Shown piece after piece: positions 52,655 to 61,960 of a stretch of 64,000 nt of DNA (the stretch's first letter is position 1; each line of letters starts with the position of its first letter). The notes below the pieces were generated by a model. The model was not told the DNA's origin and did no database searches. It saw nothing but the letters and a program-made list of their open reading frames with translations. The position numbers were made by a program, and so were the translations under genes. The DNA is taken from positions 175,546-239,545 of the forward strand of contig CAYVRT010000001.1 of the NCBI GenBank assembly GCA_964453115.1. Reading direction: 5' to 3'. This stretch comes from JAIWNK01 sp964453115 (GTDB lineage Bacteria; Chloroflexota; Anaerolineae; Anaerolineales; Anaerolineaceae).

Positions 52655-55600
52655 GTGGAAACCAAGAGTTTAGTTGCGTTGCGTATCAACCTGGCTTCGC
52701 CGGAGACGATTCGGAGTTGGTCTTATGGCGAAGTTCTCAAACCGGAGACGATCAATTACAGACGGTTGCGTCCCGAAAAGGATGGGTTGTTCTGTGAATC
52801 GATTTTCGGGCCTACCAGGGATTATCAGTGCTATTGTGGTAAGTACAAAAATCCCCGGTATAAGGGAATTGTGTGCGATAAGTGTGGTGTAGAAGTGACG
52901 CGTGCTTCTGTCCGCCGCGAGCGGATGGGGCATATTGAACTGGCAACGCCAGTTGCGCACATCTGGTACACGAGACGCATTCCTTCGTATTTGGGTTTGT
53001 TGCTGGATATTTCTCGTCGCAACCTGGACCGAGTGTTGTATTTTGCTCAATACATTGTGACCTATGTGGATGAGGAAGCGCGCCAGAAAGCACAGAAGCG
53101 ATTGGAAGATGAAATCAATGTTTCTGAGCGTGAGCAGGCGGCACAAATCAATGCCAAAATTTTGGAAGTCAAACAGACGCGCGATCGCAAGATTGGTGAA
53201 CTGCAACAGCGTAAGTCGGAAATTGAAATGCGCCGTGACGAGCAGATTGCTGCGCGACTTGAGCCGGTCATTCAGGAAGGGCAATCACTTGAACGCCGAT
53301 TGCAAGAGATGATTGGTTCACCGGCCCGAACGCAATTTGTTTTTCAGGCAGCTACTGAAGTAATTGCTGAAGCGGGTGAAACAATTACTGCTCAGCACAT
53401 TGCACGGGTACAAAAGGTGGTCAAACGCCGCCTTGAAGAGCTTGAGATTGAACTAAAGGGTGAGATTGAGCGCGAAGTTGAGCAGATTAAGATGGGGATT
53501 GCCGAACTGCGTTCGCAGGCCGATCTTGAAATGGAACAGTTGCGCAATCAGATGGAAGATCAGACGCAGGCTTCGCATGGTCAGAACGAGCATTATCGTG
53601 ACGAGTTGCAAGACCTGCGCCCATTCACTTTCCTCAGCGAGAGCCGCTATCGCGAACTCAAGGCGCGCTGGGGGCAAGTCTTCCGGGCTGATATGGGGGC
53701 GGAGGCGTTTTTCGATATTCTGCGTCGCCTGGACCTGGATAAGCTCTCGGAAGATTTGTGGCATGAGGTGCGAACTTCGAAAAGCAAGCAGAAACGCAAG
53801 AAGGCGACGACGCGTTTGAAGGTGGTTGAATCGTTCCGACGTTCGGGTAACCGGCCTGAATGGATGATTTTGACGGTGCTGCCAGTCATCCCGCCCGATT
53901 TGCGTCCAATGGTGCAATTGGATGGCGGGCGCTTTGCGACCTCAGATTTGAATGATTTATATCGCCGGGTGATTAACCGCAACAATCGTTTGAAGCGTTT
54001 GCTTGAGTTGGGCGCACCTGATGTGATTGTGCGGAATGAAAAGCGTATGTTGCAGGAGGCGGTTGACTCGCTGGTGGATAATTCGCAACGTGGCAAGGCG
54101 CTTTCGCGGCGTGGACGGCGCGAATTGAAATCGTTGAGTGATATGTTGAAAGGCAAGAAGGGGCGCTTCCGCCGCAACTTGTTGGGAAAGCGTGTGGATT
54201 ATTCGGGCCGCTCGGTGATTGTGGTTGGCCCAACGCTGAAATTGTATCAGTGTGGTCTGCCGAAGACAATGGCCCTGGAACTGTATCGCCCGTTTGTAAT
54301 TGCGCGATTGGTGGCACACAATTATGCCGCCAACGTGAAGGGGGCGCGGCGCTTTATCGAACGCAATCGGCCTGAGGTCTGGGAGGTTTTGGAGGAGGTC
54401 ATTCGCGACCGTCCGGTGTTGCTCAACCGTGCGCCAACTTTGCACCGTTTGGGCATCCAGGCCTTTGAGCCGACTTTGATCGAGGGGTCGGCTATACAAT
54501 TGCATCCTCTTGTCACCACAGCTTTTAATGCTGACTTTGATGGCGACCAGATGGCTGTGCATGTGCCGCTTTCGCAGAAGGCAGTGCAAGAGGCGCGCTC
54601 CTTGATGCTTTCTTCGCGCAACCTGCTTAAACCGGCAGATGGTGAACCCATTATTAGCCCTTCAAAGGACATGGTTTTGGGCGTCTACTATCTGACCATG
54701 GATGACTCGCAAGCGCATTTGGGCGATGGCCGTATCTTTGCCAATATGGATGAGGTCGAGATGGCCTATCACCTTGGGCAAGTTCATATTCATGCCAAGA
54801 TTCGCATTCAGGTTGAAACGTTCTACGATGAACATGGGACGCGTTTGGAGTCGCCGCGCCGGGCATTGCTTGATACTTCAGTTGGTCGGGTGTTGTTTAA
54901 TCGCATTTTGCCCCAGCAAGTACAGTTTGTCAATCACTCGCTGGATAAAGGCGGGGTGAAGGATTTGATTGCTGAGGTGTATGAGATCTGCGGTGAGACG
55001 GTTACGACCATGGTTGCTGACAGCATCAAGGATATTGGTTTTGAGTATGCGATGCGCTCTGGATCCACGCTTGCAGTGGCTGATATTTCGCTGCCAGCCG
55101 AGAAGGAAGGAATTTTGGCGCAGGCGCAGCGCGATGTGGAAAAACTGGAACGCGACTATCGGCGCGGTTTGTTAACCGAGCAAGAACGGAATGAGCGTCA
55201 GATTGAAATCTGGCAGCGTACGACCAAGACAGTTGCTGATGCGGTGCGTCGCAACCTGGACCCAACGGGTAACCTGGCGACGATGGCCAATTCTGGTGCA
55301 ACCAAGGGCGGTTTTGGCCCCATTTCGCAGCTGGCGGGTATGCGTGGCTTGATGGCGGATCCGGCTGGGCGTATCATTCGTCTGCCGATTCAGTCCAATT
55401 TCCGTGAGGGCCTGACGGCATTGGAGTACTTTATTTCAACGCATGGCTCGCGCAAGGGTTTGGCTGATACGGCATTGCGCACAGCGGATGCTGGGTATTT
55501 GACCCGCCGTTTGGTGGATGTTGCACAGGATATGATCATTAATGATGTTGAATGTGGGACACAAGAAGGCATTTGGCTGCGTAAAAGCGATGATGTGGCT

Positions 55601-56899
55601 GGACAATCTCTGGGTACCCGTTTGTATGGCCGATTGGCTGCCGCACGGGTGGTGGACCCATTGACTGGTGAGGTGCTGGTGGAGCGGAATGAGATGCTAG
55701 ATCATGCCCGCATTCGCCGCATTGTCAAGGCCGGGATCACGGAGGTTAAGGTGCGTTCGCCCTTGACTTGTGAGATGGAACATGGCTTGTGTGCACATTG
55801 CTATGGAATGGATCTTGGCCGAGGTAAATTGGTGGAAACCGGCTCGGCGGTGGGCATTGTGGGTGCGGAATCGATCGGTGAGCCTGGCACGCAGTTGACG
55901 CTGCGCACATTCCACACCGGTGGTGTGGCGGCTGGCGGAGACATTACAACGGGTTTGCCGCGCGTGGAAGAGTTGTTTGAGGCTCGACGCGCTCCCAAAG
56001 GTGAGGCTGTTATCAGCCGTATTGCTGGCACGGCGAAAATCATTCAATCGGAGCGTTACACGGACCTGCGCTCGGTGCGGGTGGATCATAGCGAGATGGT
56101 GAGTGATGATTATGATGTGCCTGAATCATGGGAAATCCGGGTTCAGGATGGCGAGCAGGTTTCCCTGAATGATGTGCTGGCGGTTCATGGCGAAGCGGCG
56201 ATTGCTGCGCAACATGCTGGTTGGGTGCGTGTGGAAGGGTGCAAGGTGATTGTATCCTATGAGCAACGCGAGTCGGAAGAATATGAAATTCCAACGACGG
56301 CACGCCTGTTGATTAAGGATAGCGAACATGTCGAAGCTGGTCAACCTTTGACAGAAGGTTCGCTCAACCCGCACACGATCTTGAAGATTAAGGGGCGTGA
56401 GGCCTGTCAGGTGTACTTGCTTTCAGAAATCCAAAAAGTGTATCGCTCACAAGGCCAGAATATTCATGATAAACACTTTGAGGTGATGCTGCGCAAGATG
56501 CTGGGGCGGGTACAGATTACTCGTCCGGGGGATACGGGCTATTTACCCTCCGACCTGGTGGATCGGCTGGAGATTCGGCGGATGAACGAGCGCATGATTG
56601 CGGAAGGCAAGCAGCCTGCGCGTTATGCTGAGGTGTTGCTGGGTGTTACCAAGGCTTCATTAAGCACCGATTCGTTCCTCTCGGCTTCATCCTTCCAGCA
56701 CACGATTAAAGTGTTGGCGGGCGCAGCAATTGCATCGGCAGAAGATCCGCTTTATGGGTTGAAGGAAAACGTGATCATTGGCAAGCTCATTCCAGCGGGG
56801 ACGGGCTTTGTATATGGCCGTTTTGCTGCTGCCGTGCAAGACGAGAACGGTTCGGGTGGACATAGTGAAACCCCGGATTTGATTGAGCCGGCAGAGTAG
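52655..56899 (+). CDS. rpoC: DNA-directed RNA polymerase subunit beta'
   Basis: A 1414-residue beta' subunit starting at GTG 52655 with GAGGAGG upstream. Zinc ribbon Cys residues are in CYCGKYKNPRYKGIVCDKCG; the active-site Mg motif is NADFDGDQMAVH; the second Zn site is in LTCEMEHGLCAHC; the bridge/trigger region includes MRGLMADPAGRIIRLPIQSN. Between the N-terminal Zn region and the clamp, residues about 139-310 form a long charged coiled coil (REQAAQINAKILEVKQTRDR and following), an insertion absent from E. coli. rpoB does not precede it, which is unusual. Confidence 0.98.
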   Translation: METKSLVALRINLASPETIRSWSYGEVLKPETINYRRLRPEKDGLFCESIFGPTRDYQCYCGKYKNPRYKGIVCDKCGVEVTRASVRRERMGHIELATPVAHIWYTRRIPSYLGLLLDISRRNLDRVLYFAQYIVTYVDEEARQKAQKRLEDEINVSEREQAAQINAKILEVKQTRDRKIGELQQRKSEIEMRRDEQIAARLEPVIQEGQSLERRLQEMIGSPARTQFVFQAATEVIAEAGETITAQHIARVQKVVKRRLEELEIELKGEIEREVEQIKMGIAELRSQADLEMEQLRNQMEDQTQASHGQNEHYRDELQDLRPFTFLSESRYRELKARWGQVFRADMGAEAFFDILRRLDLDKLSEDLWHEVRTSKSKQKRKKATTRLKVVESFRRSGNRPEWMILTVLPVIPPDLRPMVQLDGGRFATSDLNDLYRRVINRNNRLKRLLELGAPDVIVRNEKRMLQEAVDSLVDNSQRGKALSRRGRRELKSLSDMLKGKKGRFRRNLLGKRVDYSGRSVIVVGPTLKLYQCGLPKTMALELYRPFVIARLVAHNYAANVKGARRFIERNRPEVWEVLEEVIRDRPVLLNRAPTLHRLGIQAFEPTLIEGSAIQLHPLVTTAFNADFDGDQMAVHVPLSQKAVQEARSLMLSSRNLLKPADGEPIISPSKDMVLGVYYLTMDDSQAHLGDGRIFANMDEVEMAYHLGQVHIHAKIRIQVETFYDEHGTRLESPRRALLDTSVGRVLFNRILPQQVQFVNHSLDKGGVKDLIAEVYEICGETVTTMVADSIKDIGFEYAMRSGSTLAVADISLPAEKEGILAQAQRDVEKLERDYRRGLLTEQERNERQIEIWQRTTKTVADAVRRNLDPTGNLATMANSGATKGGFGPISQLAGMRGLMADPAGRIIRLPIQSNFREGLTALEYFISTHGSRKGLADTALRTADAGYLTRRLVDVAQDMIINDVECGTQEGIWLRKSDDVAGQSLGTRLYGRLAAARVVDPLTGEVLVERNEMLDHARIRRIVKAGITEVKVRSPLTCEMEHGLCAHCYGMDLGRGKLVETGSAVGIVGAESIGEPGTQLTLRTFHTGGVAAGGDITTGLPRVEELFEARRAPKGEAVISRIAGTAKIIQSERYTDLRSVRVDHSEMVSDDYDVPESWEIRVQDGEQVSLNDVLAVHGEAAIAAQHAGWVRVEGCKVIVSYEQRESEEYEIPTTARLLIKDSEHVEAGQPLTEGSLNPHTILKIKGREACQVYLLSEIQKVYRSQGQNIHDKHFEVMLRKMLGRVQITRPGDTGYLPSDLVDRLEIRRMNERMIAEGKQPARYAEVLLGVTKASLSTDSFLSASSFQHTIKVLAGAAIASAEDPLYGLKENVIIGKLIPAGTGFVYGRFAAAVQDENGSGGHSETPDLIEPAE

Positions 56900-56920
56900 C
56901 TTATCCAGGTAGAAACTTGA

Positions 56921-56963
56921 GCAGCCCCTTCCAGAAAATGGGAGGGGCTGCCTGTAATTTTGG
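56921..56963 (+). terminator. Rho-independent terminator after rpoC
   Basis: A 12-bp stem with one G-T pair, GCAGCCCCTTCC (56921-56932) with GGGAGGGGCTGC (56940-56951), and a 7-nt loop. The U tract (AATTTT) is short and begins a few bases after the stem, so termination may be partial. Confidence 0.7.
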
Positions 56964-56965
56964 GC

Positions 56966-56971
56966 TATAAT
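56966..56971 (+). promoter_or_regulatory. -10 box before the topoisomerase A subunit gene
   Basis: TATAAT immediately downstream of the rpoC terminator, about 40 nt before ATG 57011. An AGGAG lies about 12 nt before the ATG. No good -35 is seen; the expected place is inside the terminator stem. Confidence 0.45.
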
Positions 56972-57010
56972 GGGCTGGCAGGTTTATTTCTTTCAGGAGT
57001 ACATGGCATA

Positions 57011-59632
57011 ATGGAAATTGGATTGGTGCGCAAAGTGGATATTGACCAGGAGATGCAACAGGCATACCTGGATTATGCAATGAGCGTGATTGTGGCGCGT
57101 GCGCTTCCAGATGCGCGCGATGGATTGAAGCCGGTGCAACGACGCATTTTGTATGCAATGTATGATATGGGGCTGAGGCCTGAGGCGACGTATAAGAAAT
57201 CGGCGCGCATAGTTGGTGAGGTATTGGGGAAGTATCATCCGCATGGAGATGCTGCGGTCTATGAAGCAATGGCGCGCCTGGCTCAGAATTTCAGTATGCG
57301 CGACCCGTTGGTAGATGGTCAGGGTAATTTTGGCAGTGTGGATGGAGATCCGCCGGCGGCGATGCGGTATACCGAGGCAAAGCTGATGCCTTTTGCGATG
57401 GATCTGTTGTTGCAAATTGAACGCGATACGGTTAACTTTGTGCGCAATTTTGATGATACATTGGACGAGCCGGAGGTATTGCCTGCTGCGCTGCCGAATT
57501 TGTTGGTGAATGGGGCGAGCGGCATTGCAGTTGGCATGGCAACGAGCATTCCGCCACATAATTTGGGCGAGGTGATAGATGCGCTTATCTTCATGCTTGA
57601 AAAGTGGGACGCGATGGAAGAGATTGGCGTAGGCGATTTGATGCGCTATATCAAAGGCCCTGATTTACCAACGGGTGGCATCATTTTACAGGATCAGCAG
57701 GCAAATGATTTGCTCAGCGCCTATGGCAGCGGGCGCGGACGGGTGACAGTGCGCGGACGGGTGCATTTTGAGGAGATGGGGCGTGGGCGCAATCGAATGA
57801 TTATTACCGAGTTGCCGTATCAGACCAATAAGGCAGCACTCATTGAGCGGATTGCGGAACTTGTGCGTGAGGGTGACCTGGAAGGGATTGCTGACTTGCG
57901 CGATGAGTCGGATAGGCAGGGGATGCGGGTGGTGATTGAACTGAAACAAGCAGCGGATGGCGAGAATATTTTGCGACAGTTATACCGCCGAACGCCTTTG
58001 GAGACGACGTTGAGCATTAGCCTGTTGGCGCTGGTCAATGGCGAGCCGCGTCTGCTCACACTTAAACAGGCCTTGCGTGTTTATCTGGAACATCGTCTGG
58101 ATGTGGTGCGTCGTCGGGGTGAATTTGACCTGGCAAAGGCCAGGCAACGTCTACACATTCTGGAGGGGTTGCGGGTGGCGTTGAGCAATTTGGATGAAGT
58201 GATTGCTACTATCCGCAATGCACCGGATGTTGAAACGGCGCGGGAGCGGTTGATTAAGCGGTTTAAGCTATCCGAGATCCAGGCACAGGCAATTTTGGAG
58301 ATGCAATTGCGCCGGCTTTCTGGGCTGGAGCGCAAGAAGATTGAACAAGAATTTAAAGACCTGATGGCGCAGGTGAAGGAACTTGAGGCGTTGCTGAAGT
58401 CGCAGAAGAAGATGCGCACAGTGGTAGCCGATGAACTGGCTGAAATGCGACAGCGCTATGCCGATCGGCGGCGGACGCAAATTGTCGCGTTGCGAGAAGG
58501 GGAAACGGCAACCGATTTATTGACAGCAACAGACTTGACCCCGGCACAAACGGTTTGGGTGGGGATGATGCCGGACGGTGTGATTGCGCGTACGAGCGGT
58601 GATGAATTGCCACGCGTGAGTGGGCGACAGGCGCCCGCCTTGTTGTTGCGCACCAATACGCACCATACTTTGTATCTGGCTGGGCGCAGTGGACGGGCAG
58701 CGGCGGTGGCGGTTCACGCTATTCCAGAAGCGGCCAGTTTTGGTGAAGGCACCCCGTTTTCCAGGGTATGCGCTTTGCCAGCAGAGGAAGAGGTGGCTGC
58801 CGTCTTTTCCCTGCCGCAGGATAGGGCTCATTGTTATGTGACGACCATCTCGCGTGAGGGGTTGGTGAAGAAGACGGAAGCCGGTGAATTGCCCGGTCCA
58901 TCAACACAGGCCTTTGTGTTAGCCAAAGTTAATTCGGGGGATGTGTTGCAATCGGTATTGCTGACACGCGAAGAGACGGAATTGTTGTTGGTAACTGAAC
59001 AGGGGATGATGATCCGCTTTTCCGGGCAGGAGGTGCGTCCAATGGGGTTGGTAGCAGCTGGTGTGAATGGAATGAAGTTGTTGGCAAATGATCACATACT
59101 GGGCGCGGTTTGTATGCAAGAGGGAACTGTGTTGTTGGCGGCCTCGAACGGAAATGGATGGCGATTCGAAATGGATGCGATTCCGTTGCAGGGGCGCGCT
59201 GGGCAAGGTGTGATTGGCTGTAAATTGCCTACGAAGGTGCGCCTTGTTGGGCTGATGGCTGGCAAACCAACACAGACAGGGATGCTGCATTTTGCTCAGG
59301 CGGCAGCCCGCCTGGTACGTGTAGATCAGCTTGAGCTGAGCAAACGTGGCAGCAAAGGGGCGGAGCTTGCTCCGGTGAAAGAAGGCGATGAACTGGTGCG
59401 TTTGACGGTGCAGGTGGATGGGGGAAAGATAGCAACTCCTGCTGCTATGCAGAAGGGGGCGCCCAAGCAATTGACATTGATGGGTAGCACTGAAGCCCAA
59501 AAGGTTCGCAAGCCGACTGCTAAGAAAGCGGCGCAAAAACCGGTTGCAAAATCTGGGCAAAAGGCCGAAAAAAAACCGACCGCCGCTGTGCCGGCGAAAA
59601 CACCCCGTAAACGCAAGGAGACTGGCAGTTAA
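57011..59632 (+). CDS. gyrA: Type IIA topoisomerase subunit A (GyrA/ParC family), no GyrA box
   Basis: An 873-residue subunit. The breakage-reunion core is clear: ALPDARDGLKPVQRRILYAM, KSARIVGEVLGKYHPHGD, and AAMRYTEAKL with catalytic Tyr120. The C-terminal region (about 500-830) forms the beta-pinwheel, but where gyrases carry the Q(R/K)RGG(R/K)G box the sequence reads ELPRVSGRQAPA. The protein ends in a Lys/Ala-rich tail of about 45 residues (TAKKAAQKPVAKSGQKAEKK). The missing box makes a ParC-like decatenating or relaxing role possible. ATG 57011 is chosen over an in-frame codon at 56960, which would lie upstream of the -10. No gyrB is adjacent. Confidence 0.9.
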   Translation: MEIGLVRKVDIDQEMQQAYLDYAMSVIVARALPDARDGLKPVQRRILYAMYDMGLRPEATYKKSARIVGEVLGKYHPHGDAAVYEAMARLAQNFSMRDPLVDGQGNFGSVDGDPPAAMRYTEAKLMPFAMDLLLQIERDTVNFVRNFDDTLDEPEVLPAALPNLLVNGASGIAVGMATSIPPHNLGEVIDALIFMLEKWDAMEEIGVGDLMRYIKGPDLPTGGIILQDQQANDLLSAYGSGRGRVTVRGRVHFEEMGRGRNRMIITELPYQTNKAALIERIAELVREGDLEGIADLRDESDRQGMRVVIELKQAADGENILRQLYRRTPLETTLSISLLALVNGEPRLLTLKQALRVYLEHRLDVVRRRGEFDLAKARQRLHILEGLRVALSNLDEVIATIRNAPDVETARERLIKRFKLSEIQAQAILEMQLRRLSGLERKKIEQEFKDLMAQVKELEALLKSQKKMRTVVADELAEMRQRYADRRRTQIVALREGETATDLLTATDLTPAQTVWVGMMPDGVIARTSGDELPRVSGRQAPALLLRTNTHHTLYLAGRSGRAAAVAVHAIPEAASFGEGTPFSRVCALPAEEEVAAVFSLPQDRAHCYVTTISREGLVKKTEAGELPGPSTQAFVLAKVNSGDVLQSVLLTREETELLLVTEQGMMIRFSGQEVRPMGLVAAGVNGMKLLANDHILGAVCMQEGTVLLAASNGNGWRFEMDAIPLQGRAGQGVIGCKLPTKVRLVGLMAGKPTQTGMLHFAQAAARLVRVDQLELSKRGSKGAELAPVKEGDELVRLTVQVDGGKIATPAAMQKGAPKQLTLMGSTEAQKVRKPTAKKAAQKPVAKSGQKAEKKPTAAVPAKTPRKRKETGS

Positions 59633-60204
59633 TTTGAAAGAATTAACTGACCTTGCAGTCCAATATCAGGCGCTATACTTCGCATAGCCAAAATAACGTT
59701 GTCTACATGTTCCCAGAGGGAGATGTCGAATTCAGCGGCGCTTTTTTCCATTTCTTCGCGATTGGCGCCGGCGGCAAATGCGCGGTCTTTCCACTTCTTT
59801 TTGACCGAGGATGCCGTAAGGTCATAAAGGGAGCGGGAGGGGCGCACCAACGCGACAGCCGTAATTAAACCGGTGATTTCATCGCAGGCATAGAGAGCTT
59901 TTTCCATGGATGTTTGGCGCGGGAAGCCGGTATGGTCGGCATGGCAGAGGATGGCGCGCACAATTTCTTCTGGAACGTTGTGCTGCCGAAGGATGGGTGC
60001 ACCGGCAAGAGGGTGTTCTTCAATCGTTGGGTGAATTTCCCAGTCAAAGTCATGCAGCAGGCCGGTGATTCCCCAGGTTTCAACATCCTGGCCCAGCTTT
60101 TGGGCATAGAAACGCATGGCAGCTTCGACGGAAAGCATGTGATAGATCAGATTGGGGTTCTTAACGTAAGTTTGGACGATGGAAAGTGCTTCAGAACGGT
60201 TCAT
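59629..60204 (-). CDS. HD-domain (HDIG-type) hydrolase
   Basis: A 191-residue cytoplasmic protein with the HD metal motif GLLHDFDWE, upstream LIYHMLSVEAAM, HPLAGAPIL and a later ILCHADHTG, the order of residues seen in HDIG phosphohydrolases. Likely substrates are nucleotides or other phosphoesters; none can be named. ATG 60204 has GAGG 6 nt upstream, which rules out the GTG at 60216. It follows the SanA-like gene with an 8-nt gap. Its TAA shares bases with the convergent topoisomerase stop (TTAA). Confidence 0.85.
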   Translation of the reverse strand: MNRSEALSIVQTYVKNPNLIYHMLSVEAAMRFYAQKLGQDVETWGITGLLHDFDWEIHPTIEEHPLAGAPILRQHNVPEEIVRAILCHADHTGFPRQTSMEKALYACDEITGLITAVALVRPSRSLYDLTASSVKKKWKDRAFAAGANREEMEKSAAEFDISLWEHVDNVILAMRSIAPDIGLQGQLILSN

Positions 60205-60212
60205 GGTGTACC

Positions 60213-60860
60213 TCACGGTTGAGATGAATCAGGTGGGAAGATGGGTTCTGGTTTTCCAAGGACCGGCAAGGGTCGGCTGATGGTTGTTTCCCAGAAAGCG
60301 ACCAGGGTGGCTGGAATTTCGCGAAGCTGCCAAAATGTGTGCCAACGGGTGCTATAGGTGCGCTGGTCTGCTGGGACTCCAGTTGCTGGTAATCCGAGGG
60401 CGTTGCAGGTGAACAGGGCGCGCGGCAGGTGGTAGGCCTGGGTAACGAGAATGGCTTGCTGTACCTCAAAGATGGCTTTAGCGCGATAGCATGTGTCATA
60501 GGTGCGTCGTCCAGCATAATCGAGGACGATTGCATCTGCTGGCACACCAAGTTGAATTGCATAGTTGCGCATGGCAGCAGGTTCATTATATTCAATGAAG
60601 CGATTATCACCGCTCATGAGCAGTTTTTCAACTTTGCCGGCGAAATAGAGCTGTGCTGCTGTGGCAACACGGTCTCTCAGGACAGGGGATGGCGTGCCAT
60701 CTCGGTTTAACCCGGCGCCAAACACAATCGCGATGCGTTGAGCGGGGATTGTTTCAAGAGTGTGTGTGCGGGTGGAAGAATAGATGGCGGTGATGAGACG
60801 CGGCAGACCGAGGATCAGCAGTGTGGCAAGGGCAGTGTAGAAGAGGATGCTGAAGAACAT
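60213..60860 (-). CDS. SanA/YdcF-family (DUF218) membrane protein
   Basis: A 215-residue protein with one N-terminal membrane helix (about 4-22) and an outward DUF218 domain: AIVFGAGLNRDGTPSPVLRD, VEKLLMSGDN, AGRRTYDTCYRA and VTQAYHLPRALF. SanA is linked to envelope barrier function and vancomycin exclusion in enteric bacteria; ElyC relatives act in peptidoglycan metabolism. The enzymatic step is unclear. ATG 60860 is chosen because longer readings lie antiparallel in frame to the upstream PhnD-like gene and have no domain. It is upstream of the HD gene in one unit. Confidence 0.82.
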   Translation of the reverse strand: MFFSILFYTALATLLILGLPRLITAIYSSTRTHTLETIPAQRIAIVFGAGLNRDGTPSPVLRDRVATAAQLYFAGKVEKLLMSGDNRFIEYNEPAAMRNYAIQLGVPADAIVLDYAGRRTYDTCYRAKAIFEVQQAILVTQAYHLPRALFTCNALGLPATGVPADQRTYSTRWHTFWQLREIPATLVAFWETTISRPLPVLGKPEPIFPPDSSQP

Positions 60861-60894
60861 GCGAAACAATCTCCGAAACAGGAGGCGAACGCGT

Positions 60895-61938
60895 TCAGCG
60901 TTCGATGAAATCTTGCGGAGTGAGGGAAAGCGCCTGGAGCGCTTGACGGATGGGGTCATAGATAGAATCGTCCACAATACGCAGGTCTTGGATATCGTAG
61001 TCAAGGGCGCGGCTGAGAACAGCTTTGCCGGTGTCGTTGCGGGCAATTTGCTGCATGGTATCAAGTAGGTCGGCCCGCATTTGTTGCGCTAAACCAGGGC
61101 GAATTGCCAGGCCCAGGTTTGGGATGATGGCTTCGCTGCGCCAGAGGATGACAATTCGTTCACGAGCGTCGGGTAGGTCGTTGAGGATGGCAGGTGAAGT
61201 GCGAGGGTCACCTGAGATTGAGAAAGTGGCCGCGTAGTCGCAGATGCCCTTGATATACAGTGCACGCACGGAAGCTGTTGGGGAGAGGGTTAATACACCA
61301 TTAGGGTAGGGAATTTGGTTGGCGGCGAGCAATCCCGCAGGCAGCAGATAGCCTGAGAGGGATTTGTTTTCAATCCAGCATGGACGCTTACCGCTGAGTT
61401 GTTGCAATGCTGTGGCTGCATCGGCACTGCTTTGTTCGGTAGTCGGATCATAGTAGGATATAAAGCCACTTTCAATATTTGCCATGAACTGTGTGCCGTA
61501 AAAATAAGTGCCAAAGTGATTGGAAAGCAGTGCAATTTCAGCAATGCGCTGTTCTGATGCGAAGAGGTAGGACATGGGTTGCAGGAAGGCGAGATGGACA
61601 TGATCTTTCTGCATTTCTTTGAGCAGATTTGCTTCGTTAGCGAAGCCCCGCGGTTCAACCAGATAGCCAGTTTGACTGCTCAGCGCAGCAGAGATTTCGT
61701 TAATTTCTGGGCGCAATGGTTGGGTGGGGTCAAGAACAATAAAGCCAAAGATCAATGGATTGCCGGGTTGTCCGAGAGGGGGCAGGGTTGGGGTGGGGGC
61801 TGGGGAGGGGGTGCTGTTGGGTGGTGGGGTGGGTGTAGGTGTGATGGAGGATGCCTGGCAGGCAGCAAGCAGCAGGACAATCAATAACGTAACGACTGCT
61901 GTGCGGAGGTGTTTCCATTCATAGGAACGCAAATTCAT
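60895..61938 (-). CDS. PhnD-like phosphate/phosphonate-binding lipoprotein
   Basis: A 347-residue lipoprotein: signal and lipobox LAAC (Cys27), a Thr/Pro linker (about 28-60), then a periplasmic-binding fold of the PhnD type (IFGFIVLDPTQPLRPEIN, ISAALSSQTGYLVEPRG, VHLAFLQPMSYLF, ALYIKGICDYAATF, VILWRSEAIIPN). PhnD proteins deliver phosphonate, phosphite or phosphate to an ABC importer. No permease or ATPase gene is next to it; the following genes are SanA-like and HD. ATG 61938 is supported by the -10 seven bases upstream. Confidence 0.86.
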   Translation of the reverse strand: MNLRSYEWKHLRTAVVTLLIVLLLAACQASSITPTPTPPPNSTPSPAPTPTLPPLGQPGNPLIFGFIVLDPTQPLRPEINEISAALSSQTGYLVEPRGFANEANLLKEMQKDHVHLAFLQPMSYLFASEQRIAEIALLSNHFGTYFYGTQFMANIESGFISYYDPTTEQSSADAATALQQLSGKRPCWIENKSLSGYLLPAGLLAANQIPYPNGVLTLSPTASVRALYIKGICDYAATFSISGDPRTSPAILNDLPDARERIVILWRSEAIIPNLGLAIRPGLAQQMRADLLDTMQQIARNDTGKAVLSRALDYDIQDLRIVDDSIYDPIRQALQALSLTPQDFIER

Positions 61939-61945
61939 AAACTCT

Positions 61946-61951
61946 ATTATA
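61946..61951 (-). promoter_or_regulatory. -10 box placed for a leaderless PhnD-like mRNA
   Basis: TATAAT on the minus strand ends 7 nt before ATG 61938. There is no Shine-Dalgarno. Direct repeats at 61961-61991 occupy the -35 region. Confidence 0.6.
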
Positions 61952-61960
61952 ATCGGGTTT

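Noticed and set aside
60860..61064. Longer N-terminus of the SanA-like protein
   Set aside because: The extension lies inside the PhnD-like coding sequence in another frame, is Ser/Pro/Arg-rich and has no domain; ATG 60860 precedes the membrane helix.
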